From: DASSQJ01 sp963726295
GTDB taxonomy: Bacteria > Actinomycetota > Actinomycetes > Actinomycetales > Dermatophilaceae
Length of the DNA stretch: 64,000 bases
Direction of reading: 5' to 3'
Assembly (NCBI GenBank): GCA_963726295.1
Contig: CAVSBW010000002.1
Span: 496,001-560,000 of the forward strand
In this document: one piece after another, positions 23,669 to 36,143 of the stretch
Numbering within the stretch: position 1 is the first letter of the stretch
Layout: every line of letters starts with the position of its first letter
Notes under the pieces: generated by a model
What the model saw: the letters and a program-made list of their open reading frames with translations, nothing else
Told to the model about the DNA's origin: nothing
Database searches by the model: none
Position numbers and translations under genes: made by a program

Positions 23669-24628
23669 TCAGGGACGACCGAGCGAGAGGGCGATGCCGT
23701 CGAGGATGTCGTGCTCGGAGGTCACGACCTCGACGCCGGGTGAGCGCAGCGCCACCCGGCCGAGCACCTCGTGCCACACGAGCGCGCCGGCACCGATCAC
23801 GTCGACCCGCCCGGGGTGCACGTACGGCAGGGCCGCCCGCTGCTCGCGCGTCATCCCCCACAGCTCACGGCAGGCCGCGCGGTGCCGGTCGAGCGACACA
23901 CGGGCGAGGTGCACGGCGGACCGGTCGTAGGAGTCCAGGCCGAGGGCGTGCGCCGTGATGGTCGTGATGCTCCCGGCGAGCCCCACCACCGCCCCGAGGC
24001 CGGAGAGGTCCACGCGCTGGTCGGCGGTGTCGAGCGTGGCGGCGACGTCGGCACGCGCGGCCACGACCTCGTCGTCGCTGGGCGGGTCGCCCTTCAGGCG
24101 CCGCTCGGTGAGGCGGACGCTGCCGACGTCGACCGACAACCCCGCCTCCACGTGGTCGGTGCCGCGAACGAGCTCGGTGGACCCGCCCCCCAGGTCGACG
24201 ACGAGGTACGGGCCGTCCACCCGGGCCTCCGCCAGCCCGCCGGTCGCGCCGGTGAAGGAGAGCTCGGCCTCGGCATCGCCGGTGACGACCTCGGGCACGA
24301 CGTCGAGGTCGCCGAACGCCTCGCGCACCCCGGCCACGAACTCGGCGGCGTTGCTCGCGTCCCGGCTCGCGGACGTCGCGACGAACCGGACCGCTTCCGC
24401 ACCCAGCTCCCGACAGCGGGCGGCGTAGGTCCGGCTGGCGGTCAGGGTGCGCTCCATGGCGTCCGGTGCGATGCGCCCGCTGACGTCGATGCCCTGGCCC
24501 AGCCTGACGATCTCCATCCGCCGGTCGACGTCGGTGAGGCGGCCGTCCGAGCCGACGTCGGCGACGAGGAGGCGGATCGAGTTGGTGCCGCAGTCGACGG
24601 CGGCGACCCGGTGCGTGCCGCCCGTCAC
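23669..24628 (-). CDS. ppx: Ppx/GppA family phosphatase
   Basis: A 319-residue exopolyphosphatase/guanosine-pentaphosphatase family protein. The ASKHA motifs are VAAVDCGTNSIRLLVADV (phosphate 1), FVATSASRDASNA, VVDLGGGSTELVRG (phosphate 2) and VGLAGSITTITA. It is the short actinobacterial form (Ppx2, Rv1026-like). GTG 24628 overlaps the DUF501 stop by 4 bp. Location at the end of eno-ftsB-DUF501-ppx is conserved. Exact substrate (polyP or pppGpp) cannot be read from the sequence. Confidence 0.92.
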   Translation of the reverse strand: MTGGTHRVAAVDCGTNSIRLLVADVGSDGRLTDVDRRMEIVRLGQGIDVSGRIAPDAMERTLTASRTYAARCRELGAEAVRFVATSASRDASNAAEFVAGVREAFGDLDVVPEVVTGDAEAELSFTGATGGLAEARVDGPYLVVDLGGGSTELVRGTDHVEAGLSVDVGSVRLTERRLKGDPPSDDEVVAARADVAATLDTADQRVDLSGLGAVVGLAGSITTITAHALGLDSYDRSAVHLARVSLDRHRAACRELWGMTREQRAALPYVHPGRVDVIGAGALVWHEVLGRVALRSPGVEVVTSEHDILDGIALSLGRP

Positions 24629-25155
24629 GACGGTCCACCGTCCGGGCCGGCCTCCGAGCACGGCGCCCGCTGCCACCAGGGGTCGAGGGCGGCGAGCGCC
24701 TCGTCGCCCAGCGGGTTGACGCCGGGTCCGGCGGCCAGGGCGTGCGCGACGAGGACGTGGAGGCACTTGACCCGGGTCGGCATCCCCCCGGCCGACGTGC
24801 CGTCGATCTCGGGCACCGTCCCGAGCTCGGCCCGGCTCGCCAGATACCCGCGATGGGCCTCCTCGTAGGCGGCCCGGAGGGCCTGGTCCTGCCCCAGCCG
24901 GTCGGTCATCTCCCGCATCAGCCCGCTGCTCTCCAGCGTCGAGACGGCGCCGGTGAGCCGCGGGCAGGTGGCGTAGAAGGTCGTCGGGAAAGGGGTGCCG
25001 TCGGGCAGGCGGGGCCGGGTGCGGACGACGTCGGGCTCACCGCAGGGGCACCGGTGCGCCACCTCGACCATTCCCCTGGCCTCGCGGCCCAGCTGACGTC
25101 CGACGGCGTCGAGGTCGGCCTGCGCGACGGGTGGCAGGTCGGCTCCCGAGGTCAC
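24625..25155 (-). CDS. DUF501 domain protein
   Basis: A 176-residue protein matching DUF501 (Rv1025-like). Conserved parts are VAHRCPCGEPDVVRTRPRLPDGTPFPTTFY-type N-terminus, TCPRLTGAVSTLES and GGMPTRVKCLHVLVAHALAAGPGVNPLGDEAL. The pattern of Cys and His (CPCG, CPR, CLH) suggests a metal site (inference). The function is unknown. GTG 25155 overlaps the ftsB stop (GTGA) and its own stop overlaps ppx, so the three are coupled. Confidence 0.88.
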   Translation of the reverse strand: MTSGADLPPVAQADLDAVGRQLGREARGMVEVAHRCPCGEPDVVRTRPRLPDGTPFPTTFYATCPRLTGAVSTLESSGLMREMTDRLGQDQALRAAYEEAHRGYLASRAELGTVPEIDGTSAGGMPTRVKCLHVLVAHALAAGPGVNPLGDEALAALDPWWQRAPCSEAGPDGGPS

Positions 25156-25901
25156 CGACGCGCCCCCGGGGCGTCGGCGGTGCGCGCCGACTCCCAGACC
25201 GTCTCGTACCAGGGCAGCCCGGAGGAGGGCTGGACCACGTCGGTGTCGGCCAGGACGTCATCCGAGCCGGCAGGCACGGGGTCGAGCACGGTGTACGACC
25301 GTTCACCCGGCTTGACGAACTTCAGCCGCTGGCGGGCCTGCTGCTCGACGTACGCGGGGTCGGTCCACCGCTCCTGCTCGGCACGCAGGTCGGCGACGTC
25401 CTGCTCCTGCGCCGCCACGTGGTCACGCAGTGCGGCGATCTCCGTCTGCTGGTGGAACCACGCCGCGACGGTCGAGCCGAGGAGCACGGCGAGGAAGAAC
25501 GCGATCGACAGCAGCACCACGCCACGGCGGGCGAGGCGATGGGTGACCGCACCCCCGACCCGACCGCGCCAGCCGGAGCCGGTGCGGCGCACCACCTTGG
25601 CCGTGGTCGGGCCCCCGGTGGTGGACGCCCGACCGGCCGCGGTGGCCGAAGGTCCCCGACGTGCGGGCTTCGCCCCGACGGAAGCGCCGTCACCCGAGCC
25701 GGCGGCCGCCGACGTCGCGCCGCCCTTGCCCGTGCCCTTGGCGCCACTCCCGGTGGACGACCCGCGGGCCGCGGTGCCGTTGCCCTTCGTCGCCGGCCCG
25801 GTGGTACCCGTTCCGGATCCGCCACGGGCAGCCGGACGGGCCGCGGAGGGGCGCCGCGGAGGTCGCGACGCCGGCCCGCGGGAGCGTCCGGTGGTGGCCA
25901 T
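25152..25901 (-). CDS. Septum formation initiator (FtsB/DivIC family)
   Basis: A 249-residue bitopic division protein. A long Gly/Ser/Thr/Lys-rich disordered cytoplasmic region (about 1-120) is followed by one transmembrane helix (RRGVVLLSIAFFLAVLLGSTVAAW, about 126-150). Then come a coiled coil (TEIAALRDHVAAQEQDVADLRAEQERW) and the conserved DPAYVEQQARQRLKFVKPGE. It corresponds to Rv1024. ATG 25901 (MATTGRSRG) lies 10 bp after eno. The linker is longer than in most FtsB proteins and its sequence is low complexity. Confidence 0.9.
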   Translation of the reverse strand: MATTGRSRGPASRPPRRPSAARPAARGGSGTGTTGPATKGNGTAARGSSTGSGAKGTGKGGATSAAAGSGDGASVGAKPARRGPSATAAGRASTTGGPTTAKVVRRTGSGWRGRVGGAVTHRLARRGVVLLSIAFFLAVLLGSTVAAWFHQQTEIAALRDHVAAQEQDVADLRAEQERWTDPAYVEQQARQRLKFVKPGERSYTVLDPVPAGSDDVLADTDVVQPSSGLPWYETVWESARTADAPGARR

Positions 25902-25911
25902 CGGTCGGGCG

Positions 25912-27204
25912 TCAGCCCCGGGTACGGGCCGCGAAGCGGGGGAACGCGCCGGCACCGGCGTACACGGCGGCGTCGTCGAGCTCCTCCTCGATGCGCAGCA
26001 GCTGGTTGTACTTGGCCACGCGCTCCGAGCGGGCCGGGGCGCCGGTCTTGATCTGCCCGCAGTTCGTCGCGACCGCCAGGTCGGCGATGGTGACGTCCTC
26101 GGTCTCCCCGGAGCGGTGGCTCATCATGCAGCGGAAGCCGTTCCGGTGGGCGAGGTCGACGGCGTCGAGGGTCTCGGTGAGCGAGCCGATCTGGTTGACC
26201 TTGACGAGCAGCGCGTTCGCCGTGCCCTCGTCGATGCCCCGCTGGAGCCGGTCGGGGTTGGTGACGAAGATGTCGTCCCCGACGATCTGGACGCGGTGGC
26301 CCAGGCGCTCGGTGAGCGTCTTCCAGCCGTCCCAGTCCTCCTCGTCCAGGGGGTCCTCGAGCGAGACGAGCGGGTAGTCCTCGACGAGGTCGGCGTAGTA
26401 CTCGGTCATCTCCGTGGCCGACTTCGTGCCGCCCTCGAAGGCGTACGAGCCGTCCTCGAAGAACTCCGACGCGGCGACGTCGACAGCCAGTGCGACCTGC
26501 TCCCCGGGGGTGTAGCCGGCCTTCTCGATCGCCTCGAGGATCAGGTCGAGCGCGGCGCGGTTCGACTCGAGGTTCGGGGCGAACCCGCCCTCGTCACCGA
26601 GCCCGGTGGCCAGACCCTTCTCCTTCAGCACCCCCTTGAGCGCGTGGTACACCTCCGCGCCCCAGCGCAGCGCCTCGCGGAAGGACTCGGCGCCGATCGG
26701 CGCGATCATGAACTCCTGGATGTCGACGTTGGAGTCTGCGTGGCTGCCGCCGTTGAGGATGTTCATCATCGGCACGGGGAGCACGTGCGCGTTGGGGCCG
26801 CCGACGTAGCGGAACAGCGGCAGGTCGGCGCTGTCGGCCGCCGCCTTGGCCACGGCGAGCGAGACACCGAGGATGGCGTTGGCGCCGATCTTCTCCTTGT
26901 TCGCGCTGCCGTCGATGGCGAGCATCTCGGCGTCGACCAGCCGCTGCTCGCTCGCCTCGAAGCCGAGCAGCTTCGGGCCCAGCTCGTCGATGACGGCGTC
27001 GACCGCCTTCTCGACACCCTTCCCGAGGTAGCGCCCCTTGTCGCCGTCACGCCGCTCCACGGCCTCGAAGGCCCCCGTCGACGCGCCACTGGGGACGGCC
27101 GCGCGGGCGACGGTGCCGTCGTCGAGGGCGACCTCGACCTCGACGGTGGGGTTGCCGCGCGAGTCGAGGATCTCCCGCGCGCCTACTGCCTCGATGCTGG
27201 CCAC
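25912..27204 (-). CDS. eno: Enolase
   Basis: The 430-residue glycolytic enzyme interconverts 2-phosphoglycerate and phosphoenolpyruvate. Signatures: SGASTGAFEAVE, GDEGGFAPNLES, SLEDPLDEEDWDGW with metal-ligand acids, and SHRSGETEDVTIADLAVA. Full family length. GTG 27204 has AGGAG six bases upstream, and a -10 TAGGCT lies at 27244-27249 (minus), giving a leader of about 33 nt. It heads the eno-ftsB-DUF501-ppx operon. Confidence 0.97.
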   Translation of the reverse strand: MASIEAVGAREILDSRGNPTVEVEVALDDGTVARAAVPSGASTGAFEAVERRDGDKGRYLGKGVEKAVDAVIDELGPKLLGFEASEQRLVDAEMLAIDGSANKEKIGANAILGVSLAVAKAAADSADLPLFRYVGGPNAHVLPVPMMNILNGGSHADSNVDIQEFMIAPIGAESFREALRWGAEVYHALKGVLKEKGLATGLGDEGGFAPNLESNRAALDLILEAIEKAGYTPGEQVALAVDVAASEFFEDGSYAFEGGTKSATEMTEYYADLVEDYPLVSLEDPLDEEDWDGWKTLTERLGHRVQIVGDDIFVTNPDRLQRGIDEGTANALLVKVNQIGSLTETLDAVDLAHRNGFRCMMSHRSGETEDVTIADLAVATNCGQIKTGAPARSERVAKYNQLLRIEEELDDAAVYAGAGAFPRFAARTRG

Positions 27205-27345
27205 AACGCACTCCTGGATGGGGGTCTGGTGAGTTCACCTCCGAGCCTAGTCCTCGCACGCCGCCATCCCCCCGACCGACCCGCTCGGGTCCGGGCGCTG
27301 GACGTGCCGGGACCCCACCGCCGCTGCGGCACGGCGCGCGCGGCC

Positions 27346-28281
27346 TCAGCGCAGTCCGGTCAGGGCGGTGGCGACGGCGGCGCCGATCCGTGCGTTGTGG
27401 CGCACGAGCGCGATGTTGGTCTCCAGCGAGCGACCGCCGGAGAGCTCGACGATGCGCCCGAGCAGGTAGGGCGTGATGTCCTTGCCCCGCACGCCCACCC
27501 GGTCCGCATCGGCGAGTGCCTGCGAGATGACGTCGTCGACCTCCGCCCGAGGCATCTCGTCCGCCTCCGGCACCGGGTTGGCGACGGCGACCCCGCTGTC
27601 GAGCCCCAGGTCCCACGTGGCGCGCGCGAGCCGAGCCACCTCCTCCGCGGAGTCGACACGCAGCGGGACGGGCACCCCCGAGGACCGTGAGAAGAACGAC
27701 GGGAAGTCGTCGGTTCCGAGGCCGACCACGGGCACCCCGAGGGTCTCGAGCACCTCCAGGGTCCGGGCGATGTCGAGGATCGACTTCACGCCGGCGGACA
27801 CGACCGCCACCCGCGTCCGCGACAGCTCGGTCAGGTCGGCCGACACGTCCATCGACGACTCCGCTCCCCGGTGCACCCCGCCGAGTCCGCCGGTGACGAA
27901 CACCTCGATGCCGGCCAGCCCGGCGAGCCGCATGGTGCTGGCCACCGTCGTCGCGCCGTGCCCGCCGGTGGCGACCACGTGCCCGAGGTCGCGGACGCTG
28001 ACCTTGCGCACGGAGTCGTCCCTCCCCAGCAGCTCGAGCTCGTCGTTGCCGAGCCCCACTGTGGGACGGCCCCCGAGGACCGCCACCGTGGCCGGAACCG
28101 CACCACCTTCCCGGACGATCGCCTCGACCTCGCGGGCCATCTCGACGTTTCGCGGGTACGGCATCCCGTGGCTGATGATCGTCGACTCGAGCGCCACGAC
28201 GGCGCGCCCCTCGGCGAGGGCGTCGGCGACCTCGGGGGCGAGGCTCAGGACGGGATGCGGCGCCGGGCGCGGGTCGGTCAT
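27346..28281 (-). CDS. psuG: Pseudouridine-5'-phosphate glycosidase
   Basis: A 311-residue enzyme splitting pseudouridine 5'-phosphate to uracil and ribose 5-phosphate. Family segments: VALESTIISHGMPYPRN, GGRPTVGLGNDELELL, ATGGHGATTVASTM, FVTGGLGGVHRGAE with the catalytic Lys in SAGVKSILDI, and GKDITPYLLGRIVELS near the C-terminus. ATG 28281 overlaps the psuK stop (ATGA), so the two-step pathway is translationally coupled. Confidence 0.93.
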   Translation of the reverse strand: MTDPRPAPHPVLSLAPEVADALAEGRAVVALESTIISHGMPYPRNVEMAREVEAIVREGGAVPATVAVLGGRPTVGLGNDELELLGRDDSVRKVSVRDLGHVVATGGHGATTVASTMRLAGLAGIEVFVTGGLGGVHRGAESSMDVSADLTELSRTRVAVVSAGVKSILDIARTLEVLETLGVPVVGLGTDDFPSFFSRSSGVPVPLRVDSAEEVARLARATWDLGLDSGVAVANPVPEADEMPRAEVDDVISQALADADRVGVRGKDITPYLLGRIVELSGGRSLETNIALVRHNARIGAAVATALTGLR

Positions 28282-29255
28282 CGGAGCTCCTCCACGGAGG
28301 GGTCGGTCGGGGTGAGGTGCGCCGCGACGAGGTCGGGGTCGAGGTCGGAGCGGACGGTATCGGACGAGGCGCAGGTCAGGGCCGCGCACACCTGACCGAA
28401 GCGGACCGCGGTCGGCGCGTCGTGCCCGGCCAGGAGGGCGTGCACGTAACCGGCGGTCATGGCGTCACCGGCTCCGGTGACGTCGACGACGGAGGTCGCC
28501 GGGGCCGACACCGCGAGCACCGACGGCTCCCCGGCCGCCGGACGCGTCGACAGCAAGCTCCCCGCCGACCCGCGCCGCACCCACACGTGCTGGACCCCCC
28601 GGGCGTGGAGCGTGCTCGCGGCCGCCAACACCTCGTCGGTCGACCGCGGCCCCGCGCCGCCCACGAGCGCGCCCAGCTCGTCGGCGTTGGGGGTCACCGT
28701 GTGCAACGGGGCGCTTCCGACGGCACCGGCCAGGCGTCCGGCCTTGGCCACGCTGACCGGTTCGAGCACCACGGGCACCCCTGCCTGCGCGGCCGCACGC
28801 ACGAGCCAGGTGACGACCTCGGCCGGCGGGTTGGCGTCGACGACGAGGAAGGCCGCACCGGTGAGCAGGCCGGGCACCGCCTCGAGGTCGGCGGTGGTGA
28901 GCCGGTCCGAGGCGCGCATGTCCGCCACGGCGACGAGCAGGTCCCCGTCCTCGCCCAGCACCGCGGTGTAGGTACCGGTGGGGGACGGCGTGACCACCAC
29001 GTGCCGGCAGTCCACCCCCGCCGAGGCCGTGCGCCCGACCACCGTCTCGCCCGGCAGGTCGTCGCCCACCGGAGCCACGAGCACGGTCGGCGTGCCGAGC
29101 CGGGCCAGGTTCTCGGCGATGTTCCGGCCCACGCCGCCAACCCCCGCAACGGCCGTGCCGGGGTTGCTCGTCCCCAGGACCGGCGGGCCGTCGGTCCGCA
29201 GCTTCTGGTCGAGCACGGCGCCACCCACGACGACGACACGCGAGGTGGTGGGCAC
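28278..29255 (-). CDS. psuK: PfkB-family pseudouridine kinase
   Basis: A 325-residue PfkB/ribokinase-fold kinase. The N-terminal GGxxxN-type motif is AGVGGVGRNIAENLARLG, and the C-terminal anion-hole motif is VVDVTGAGDAMTAGYVHAL with catalytic Asp. Linkage to psuG supports phosphorylation of pseudouridine from RNA turnover. GTG 29255 is 6 nt from TAGTCT, so it appears leaderless with its own promoter overlapping the mazG stop. Confidence 0.88.
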   Translation of the reverse strand: MPTTSRVVVVGGAVLDQKLRTDGPPVLGTSNPGTAVAGVGGVGRNIAENLARLGTPTVLVAPVGDDLPGETVVGRTASAGVDCRHVVVTPSPTGTYTAVLGEDGDLLVAVADMRASDRLTTADLEAVPGLLTGAAFLVVDANPPAEVVTWLVRAAAQAGVPVVLEPVSVAKAGRLAGAVGSAPLHTVTPNADELGALVGGAGPRSTDEVLAAASTLHARGVQHVWVRRGSAGSLLSTRPAAGEPSVLAVSAPATSVVDVTGAGDAMTAGYVHALLAGHDAPTAVRFGQVCAALTCASSDTVRSDLDPDLVAAHLTPTDPSVEELR

Positions 29256-29261
29256 CGGAGC

Positions 29262-29267
29262 AGACTA
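29262..29267 (-). promoter_or_regulatory. -10 of leaderless psuK, overlapping the mazG stop
   Basis: TAGTCT on the minus strand ends 6 nt before GTG 29255. The hexamer includes the mazG stop codon (29265-29267). Confidence 0.5.
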
Positions 29268-30230
29268 GAGGGAGTCCGCCACGCCCCGGAGGGCCGCACG
29301 CGCCAGTGCCTCGGCCGCGGCGGCCTCCGCACGCGCCGCCTCCAGCCGCTCGAGGGCCTCCGCGGGGGGCTCGAGCCCCCGGCGCCGCACGCGGGCCAGC
29401 ACCTTGCGGGCGGCGAGGTCGACCGGCAGCGAGGGTGGGATGCCGTGCAGCAGGTCATCCCCTCCATCCTCGCCGGACTTCTCCTCGGCCTTGATCCGCT
29501 CCCACTCGCGCTCCACCTCGTCGGGCGTGGCGGCGTCGCCGTCGGCGAAGACGTGAGGGTGGCGCCGGACCAGCTTGTCGACGAGGAGCCCGGCCACGGT
29601 GTCGACGTCGAACGCGTCCTCGGCGGCCTCCTCGGCCACGCGGGCGTGGAAGACCACCTGGAGCAGCACGTCGCCCAGCTCCTCGGCGAGGTGCCGGCGG
29701 TCCCCGGACTCGATGGCGTGCACCACCTCGTGGGCCTCCTCGACCAGGTAGGGCGCCAGGCTCTCGTGCGTCTGCTCGGCGTCCCAGGGGCACCCGCCGG
29801 GCGAGCGGAGCCGGTCCATCGCCGCCACGACGTCGAGCAGGCGGCCGCCCTGGACGTCCCAGGACCCGACGACGACCTCGACCTCGGGGGGCTGCTCGAG
29901 CCGCGAGACCTCGGAGGCGATTGCGTCGGCGAGGCCCGGGTCGCCGTCGGCCGAGCCGCACCACAGGACGTCCGCACCGGCGGCGAGGTCGACGAGCGCG
30001 CGGGCCAGGGCGGCCGGGGACAGGTCAGCCGACACCGGGCCGGTCGACCCCGCGTCGGCGGCGAGCCCGACCTCGGCCCCCGCCTCGACCAGGGCATCGG
30101 CGAGGGGCTCGTCGGCGCCACGGGCCAGCACGTGGTCCGCCCGCTCCACCGCCTGCCAGGCCTCCCGGGAGAGCAGTCCCGGCGCGACGCGGGGAGAGGT
30201 GAGCAGCAGTGAGAGCCGCCCGCTGGTCAC
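29265..30230 (-). CDS. mazG: Nucleoside triphosphate pyrophosphohydrolase MazG
   Basis: A 321-residue house-cleaning pyrophosphohydrolase. An N-terminal extension of about 110 residues with a weak methylase-like pattern precedes the MazG domain (about 120-245): GGCPWDAEQTHESLAPYLVEEAHEV, with EE-X-X-E metal ligands and LAEELGDVLLQVVFHARV. The C-terminus is Ala-rich helical. GTG 30230 overlaps the lipoprotein stop (GTGA). Corresponds to Rv1021 next to mfd. Confidence 0.93.
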   Translation of the reverse strand: MTSGRLSLLLTSPRVAPGLLSREAWQAVERADHVLARGADEPLADALVEAGAEVGLAADAGSTGPVSADLSPAALARALVDLAAGADVLWCGSADGDPGLADAIASEVSRLEQPPEVEVVVGSWDVQGGRLLDVVAAMDRLRSPGGCPWDAEQTHESLAPYLVEEAHEVVHAIESGDRRHLAEELGDVLLQVVFHARVAEEAAEDAFDVDTVAGLLVDKLVRRHPHVFADGDAATPDEVEREWERIKAEEKSGEDGGDDLLHGIPPSLPVDLAARKVLARVRRRGLEPPAEALERLEAARAEAAAAEALARAALRGVADSL

Positions 30231-30771
30231 TGCGTGCTGTTGTACGGCTCGATCCACCCCGGGACCGTCGGGGCGATGGCAGCGCTCTCGGAGTCGAACT
30301 CGCCGTAGCGCGGGTTCACCACGACGTCCTGTGCGCGCAGTGCCTCGCTCAGCTCGATGGTCTCGGTGTCGCCGAAGTTGCCACTGGTGTTGGCGTCGGT
30401 CAGTGCGGTGGCGAAGCGGATGATCTGGAGGGTCCCGTCGCCCGGGTCGGGGACACCGCGGTCACGGGCCTCCTGGCGGGCCCGGGACTCCGAGGCGACG
30501 AAGCCCTTCTTCCCGAGGTAGTCGAGGATGACCGGCGCCCGCACGAGCGCGGTGAGCGTGCCGCTGGGCGTGAGCGCCTGCTGGAACAGCGCGGGCTGCA
30601 TCTCGTTGATCTGCGCCATCGCCTCCTGGACCTCGGTCTCGGGGATGACGTGACCGTCGACGACGGCCGCTCGGTTGGCCTGGGTGTTGCCGCAACCGGA
30701 CGTGACGAGCGCGGCACCGAGCACGAGCGCAGCCGCGAGGCGGCGAACCGGGAGGGTCACGAAGTGTCCTT

Positions 30772-30775
<4 letters not shown>
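30227..30775 (-). CDS. SurA N-terminal-like lipoprotein
   Basis: A 182-residue lipoprotein: signal peptide MKGHFVTLPVRRLAAALVLG with lipobox LVTSGC, then a SurA/PrsA-type chaperone N-terminal region (RAAVVDGHVIPETEVQEAMAQINEM). No PPIase domain is present, so it would act as a chaperone-like protein at best. ATG 30775 overlaps the mfd stop (ATGA) and its own stop overlaps mazG. The coupling of an envelope protein to mfd/mazG is conserved in related actinobacteria, to my recollection. Confidence 0.85.
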
Positions 30776-34368
<3,593 letters not shown>

Positions 34369-34375
34369 CCTGCTC

Positions 34376-34381
34376 ATCCTA
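34376..34381 (-). promoter_or_regulatory. -10 of leaderless mfd
   Basis: TAGGAT on the minus strand ends 7 nt before ATG 34368 and overlaps the in-frame ATG at 34377. Confidence 0.5.
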
Positions 34382-34419
34382 GGTCGGCGGACCGACGTCC
34401 CCGACCACGAGTGCGGGCG

Positions 34420-36078
34420 TCAGCCCTCGGCGTGCGACGTCACCGAGCCGGGGCGCCGTCGGGGACGTCCGGAGGGTCCACTGAGCCGCTCGGGTCCGGC
34501 GTCGTCGGACGGCATCGCTTCACGCGTGCGGCGTCCGTCCGCCCCGAAGCGGGCGTGGCCGGCCGGCGCCGGTGACTCGTCCTCGTACCCGCCGTCGTGG
34601 GGGTCGACCGTGGTGACCGGCGCGTCGTCGAGCAGCGGCACGTCGGGGTCCTCGTCGCTCAGGGGGGGCTTGGGCGGCGGGGCCGGTCGATCCCTACGGC
34701 GCCGCCGGTGCCCGCCCTTCTTGTCGCCGTGGTAGTACCCGTAGGTCTCGTAGCCGTAGACCCCGGCCGCCCGGCCCTGCGGGATGCCGTTGAGGACCAC
34801 CCCGAAGACCCGGGCGTTCACGCTGGCCGCCAGCTGCAGGACACGGCGCAGGTTCTCCTTGCGGCTGCGGCCCATGTGGGCGACGACGATCAGGCCGTCC
34901 ACCCGCTGGGCCAGGATCATGGCGTCCGTGACCGGGAGCGCCGGTGGGGCGTCGACGACGACGATGTGATCGGCGGACAGCTCGGCGAGCAGGTCGCGCA
35001 TCCGGGCCGACCCGAGGACCTCGCTGGGGTTGTGCGGGATGCGGCCGGCCGGCAGCACCTTCAGCCCGACGGTGTCGGTGTCGGCGATGGCCTCGTCCAG
35101 CGGCACGGCGCCGGAGAGCACCTGGGTCAGCCCGACGCCGCTGGTGACGTCGAACAGGGTGGCGACCATCGGGCGCCGCAGGTCGCCGTCGACGAGGATC
35201 ACCGGCTCACCGCGCATGGCCAGCGCGCGCGCGAGCAGGGCCGACACGGTCGACTTGCCCTCGGCCGGCAGCGGGCTGGTGACCGCCACGGACCGCGGCG
35301 GATGGTCGGGGTCGGCGAACATGAGGTTCGTGCGCAGGTGGCGCAGCGCCTCGCCGACGGCCCCTCGGAGCAGGTCCTCCGAGTGCAGCCGCTGCTTGAG
35401 GTCGCGGGACCGCGGGATGGTGCCGATGAGCCCCAGCCCGGTGACGTCGGCGATGTCCTCGGGGCGTCGGATGCGGGTGTCGAGGCGCATCCGGATCATG
35501 ACGACGACGTAGGCCAGCACGATGCCGGCGGCGAGGCCCACGAGCAGGATCCGCGGGACGTTCGGGGACGACGGCGCGGACGGGGTCACGGCGTTGGTGA
35601 CCGGGACCAGCTGCACGGTGTTGGAGCCGCTGTCCCGGCCGGACTCCACGAACGAGGCCGCCTCCGCGGTGGCCCCGACCACGGCGTTGGCGATGTCGCT
35701 GGCCTGCTGCGGCGAGGTGGAGGTGACCGAGACCTGGATCCGGGGGCTGTCCGGCTCGACGGAGTAGCTGATGCTTGCCGCCACCGCCGCCGGGGACAGG
35801 TCGAGCCCGAGCTCGTCGACCACCTTCTCGGCGACGAGGCCGCTGCTGGTGAGCGGTGCGTAGGCCTGGGCCTTGGCGCTCGCGACGTTGTTGCCCACCG
35901 ACGCCTCTGCGACGGACCCCTCGCCGGTGCCGACGCGGACGAACGCCTGGGCGGTGGCGGTGTAGATGCGCGGTAGCTGGGCGGCGTAGGCGGCGGCAGC
36001 GCCCACGGCGATGAGAATGCAGAAGGCGATGGTCATCCAGAACCGTCGCGCGATCCGCACTCCGTCGAGCAGCGTCAT
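34420..36078 (-). CDS. Wzz-type chain-length/BY-kinase fusion (CpsD-like tyrosine kinase)
   Basis: A 552-residue polysaccharide co-polymerase. The N-terminal Wzz domain has two transmembrane helices (about 12-34, MTIAFCILIAVGAAAAYAA, and near 185-205). The cytoplasmic BY-kinase has Walker A SPLPAEGKSTVSALLA, Walker A' LVDGDLRRPMVA and Walker B IVVVDAPPALP. A tyrosine cluster (VYGYETYGYYHGDKK) is the likely autophosphorylation site, followed by a charged disordered tail. No polysaccharide synthesis genes are in the window, so its substrate system is elsewhere. ATG 36078 follows GGGGAC; a -10 TACCGT is at 36110-36115. Confidence 0.9.
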   Translation of the reverse strand: MTLLDGVRIARRFWMTIAFCILIAVGAAAAYAAQLPRIYTATAQAFVRVGTGEGSVAEASVGNNVASAKAQAYAPLTSSGLVAEKVVDELGLDLSPAAVAASISYSVEPDSPRIQVSVTSTSPQQASDIANAVVGATAEAASFVESGRDSGSNTVQLVPVTNAVTPSAPSSPNVPRILLVGLAAGIVLAYVVVMIRMRLDTRIRRPEDIADVTGLGLIGTIPRSRDLKQRLHSEDLLRGAVGEALRHLRTNLMFADPDHPPRSVAVTSPLPAEGKSTVSALLARALAMRGEPVILVDGDLRRPMVATLFDVTSGVGLTQVLSGAVPLDEAIADTDTVGLKVLPAGRIPHNPSEVLGSARMRDLLAELSADHIVVVDAPPALPVTDAMILAQRVDGLIVVAHMGRSRKENLRRVLQLAASVNARVFGVVLNGIPQGRAAGVYGYETYGYYHGDKKGGHRRRRRDRPAPPPKPPLSDEDPDVPLLDDAPVTTVDPHDGGYEDESPAPAGHARFGADGRRTREAMPSDDAGPERLSGPSGRPRRRPGSVTSHAEG

Positions 36079-36102
36079 CGGGTCCCCTGTCGAGGTGGCG
36101 AG

Positions 36103-36120
36103 AGCCACCACGGTAGCAAC
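36103..36120 (-). promoter_or_regulatory. BY-kinase gene promoter, near-identical to the greA promoter
   Basis: On the minus strand GTTGCTACCGTGGTGGCT matches 17 of 18 bases at 5075-5092. It contains an extended -10 (TGC-TACCGT). A GGTGGC-TCTC-GCCACC hairpin immediately follows in the short leader. Confidence 0.5.
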
Positions 36121-36143
36121 AGGCGTCCCACGGGGAGCCCTGA

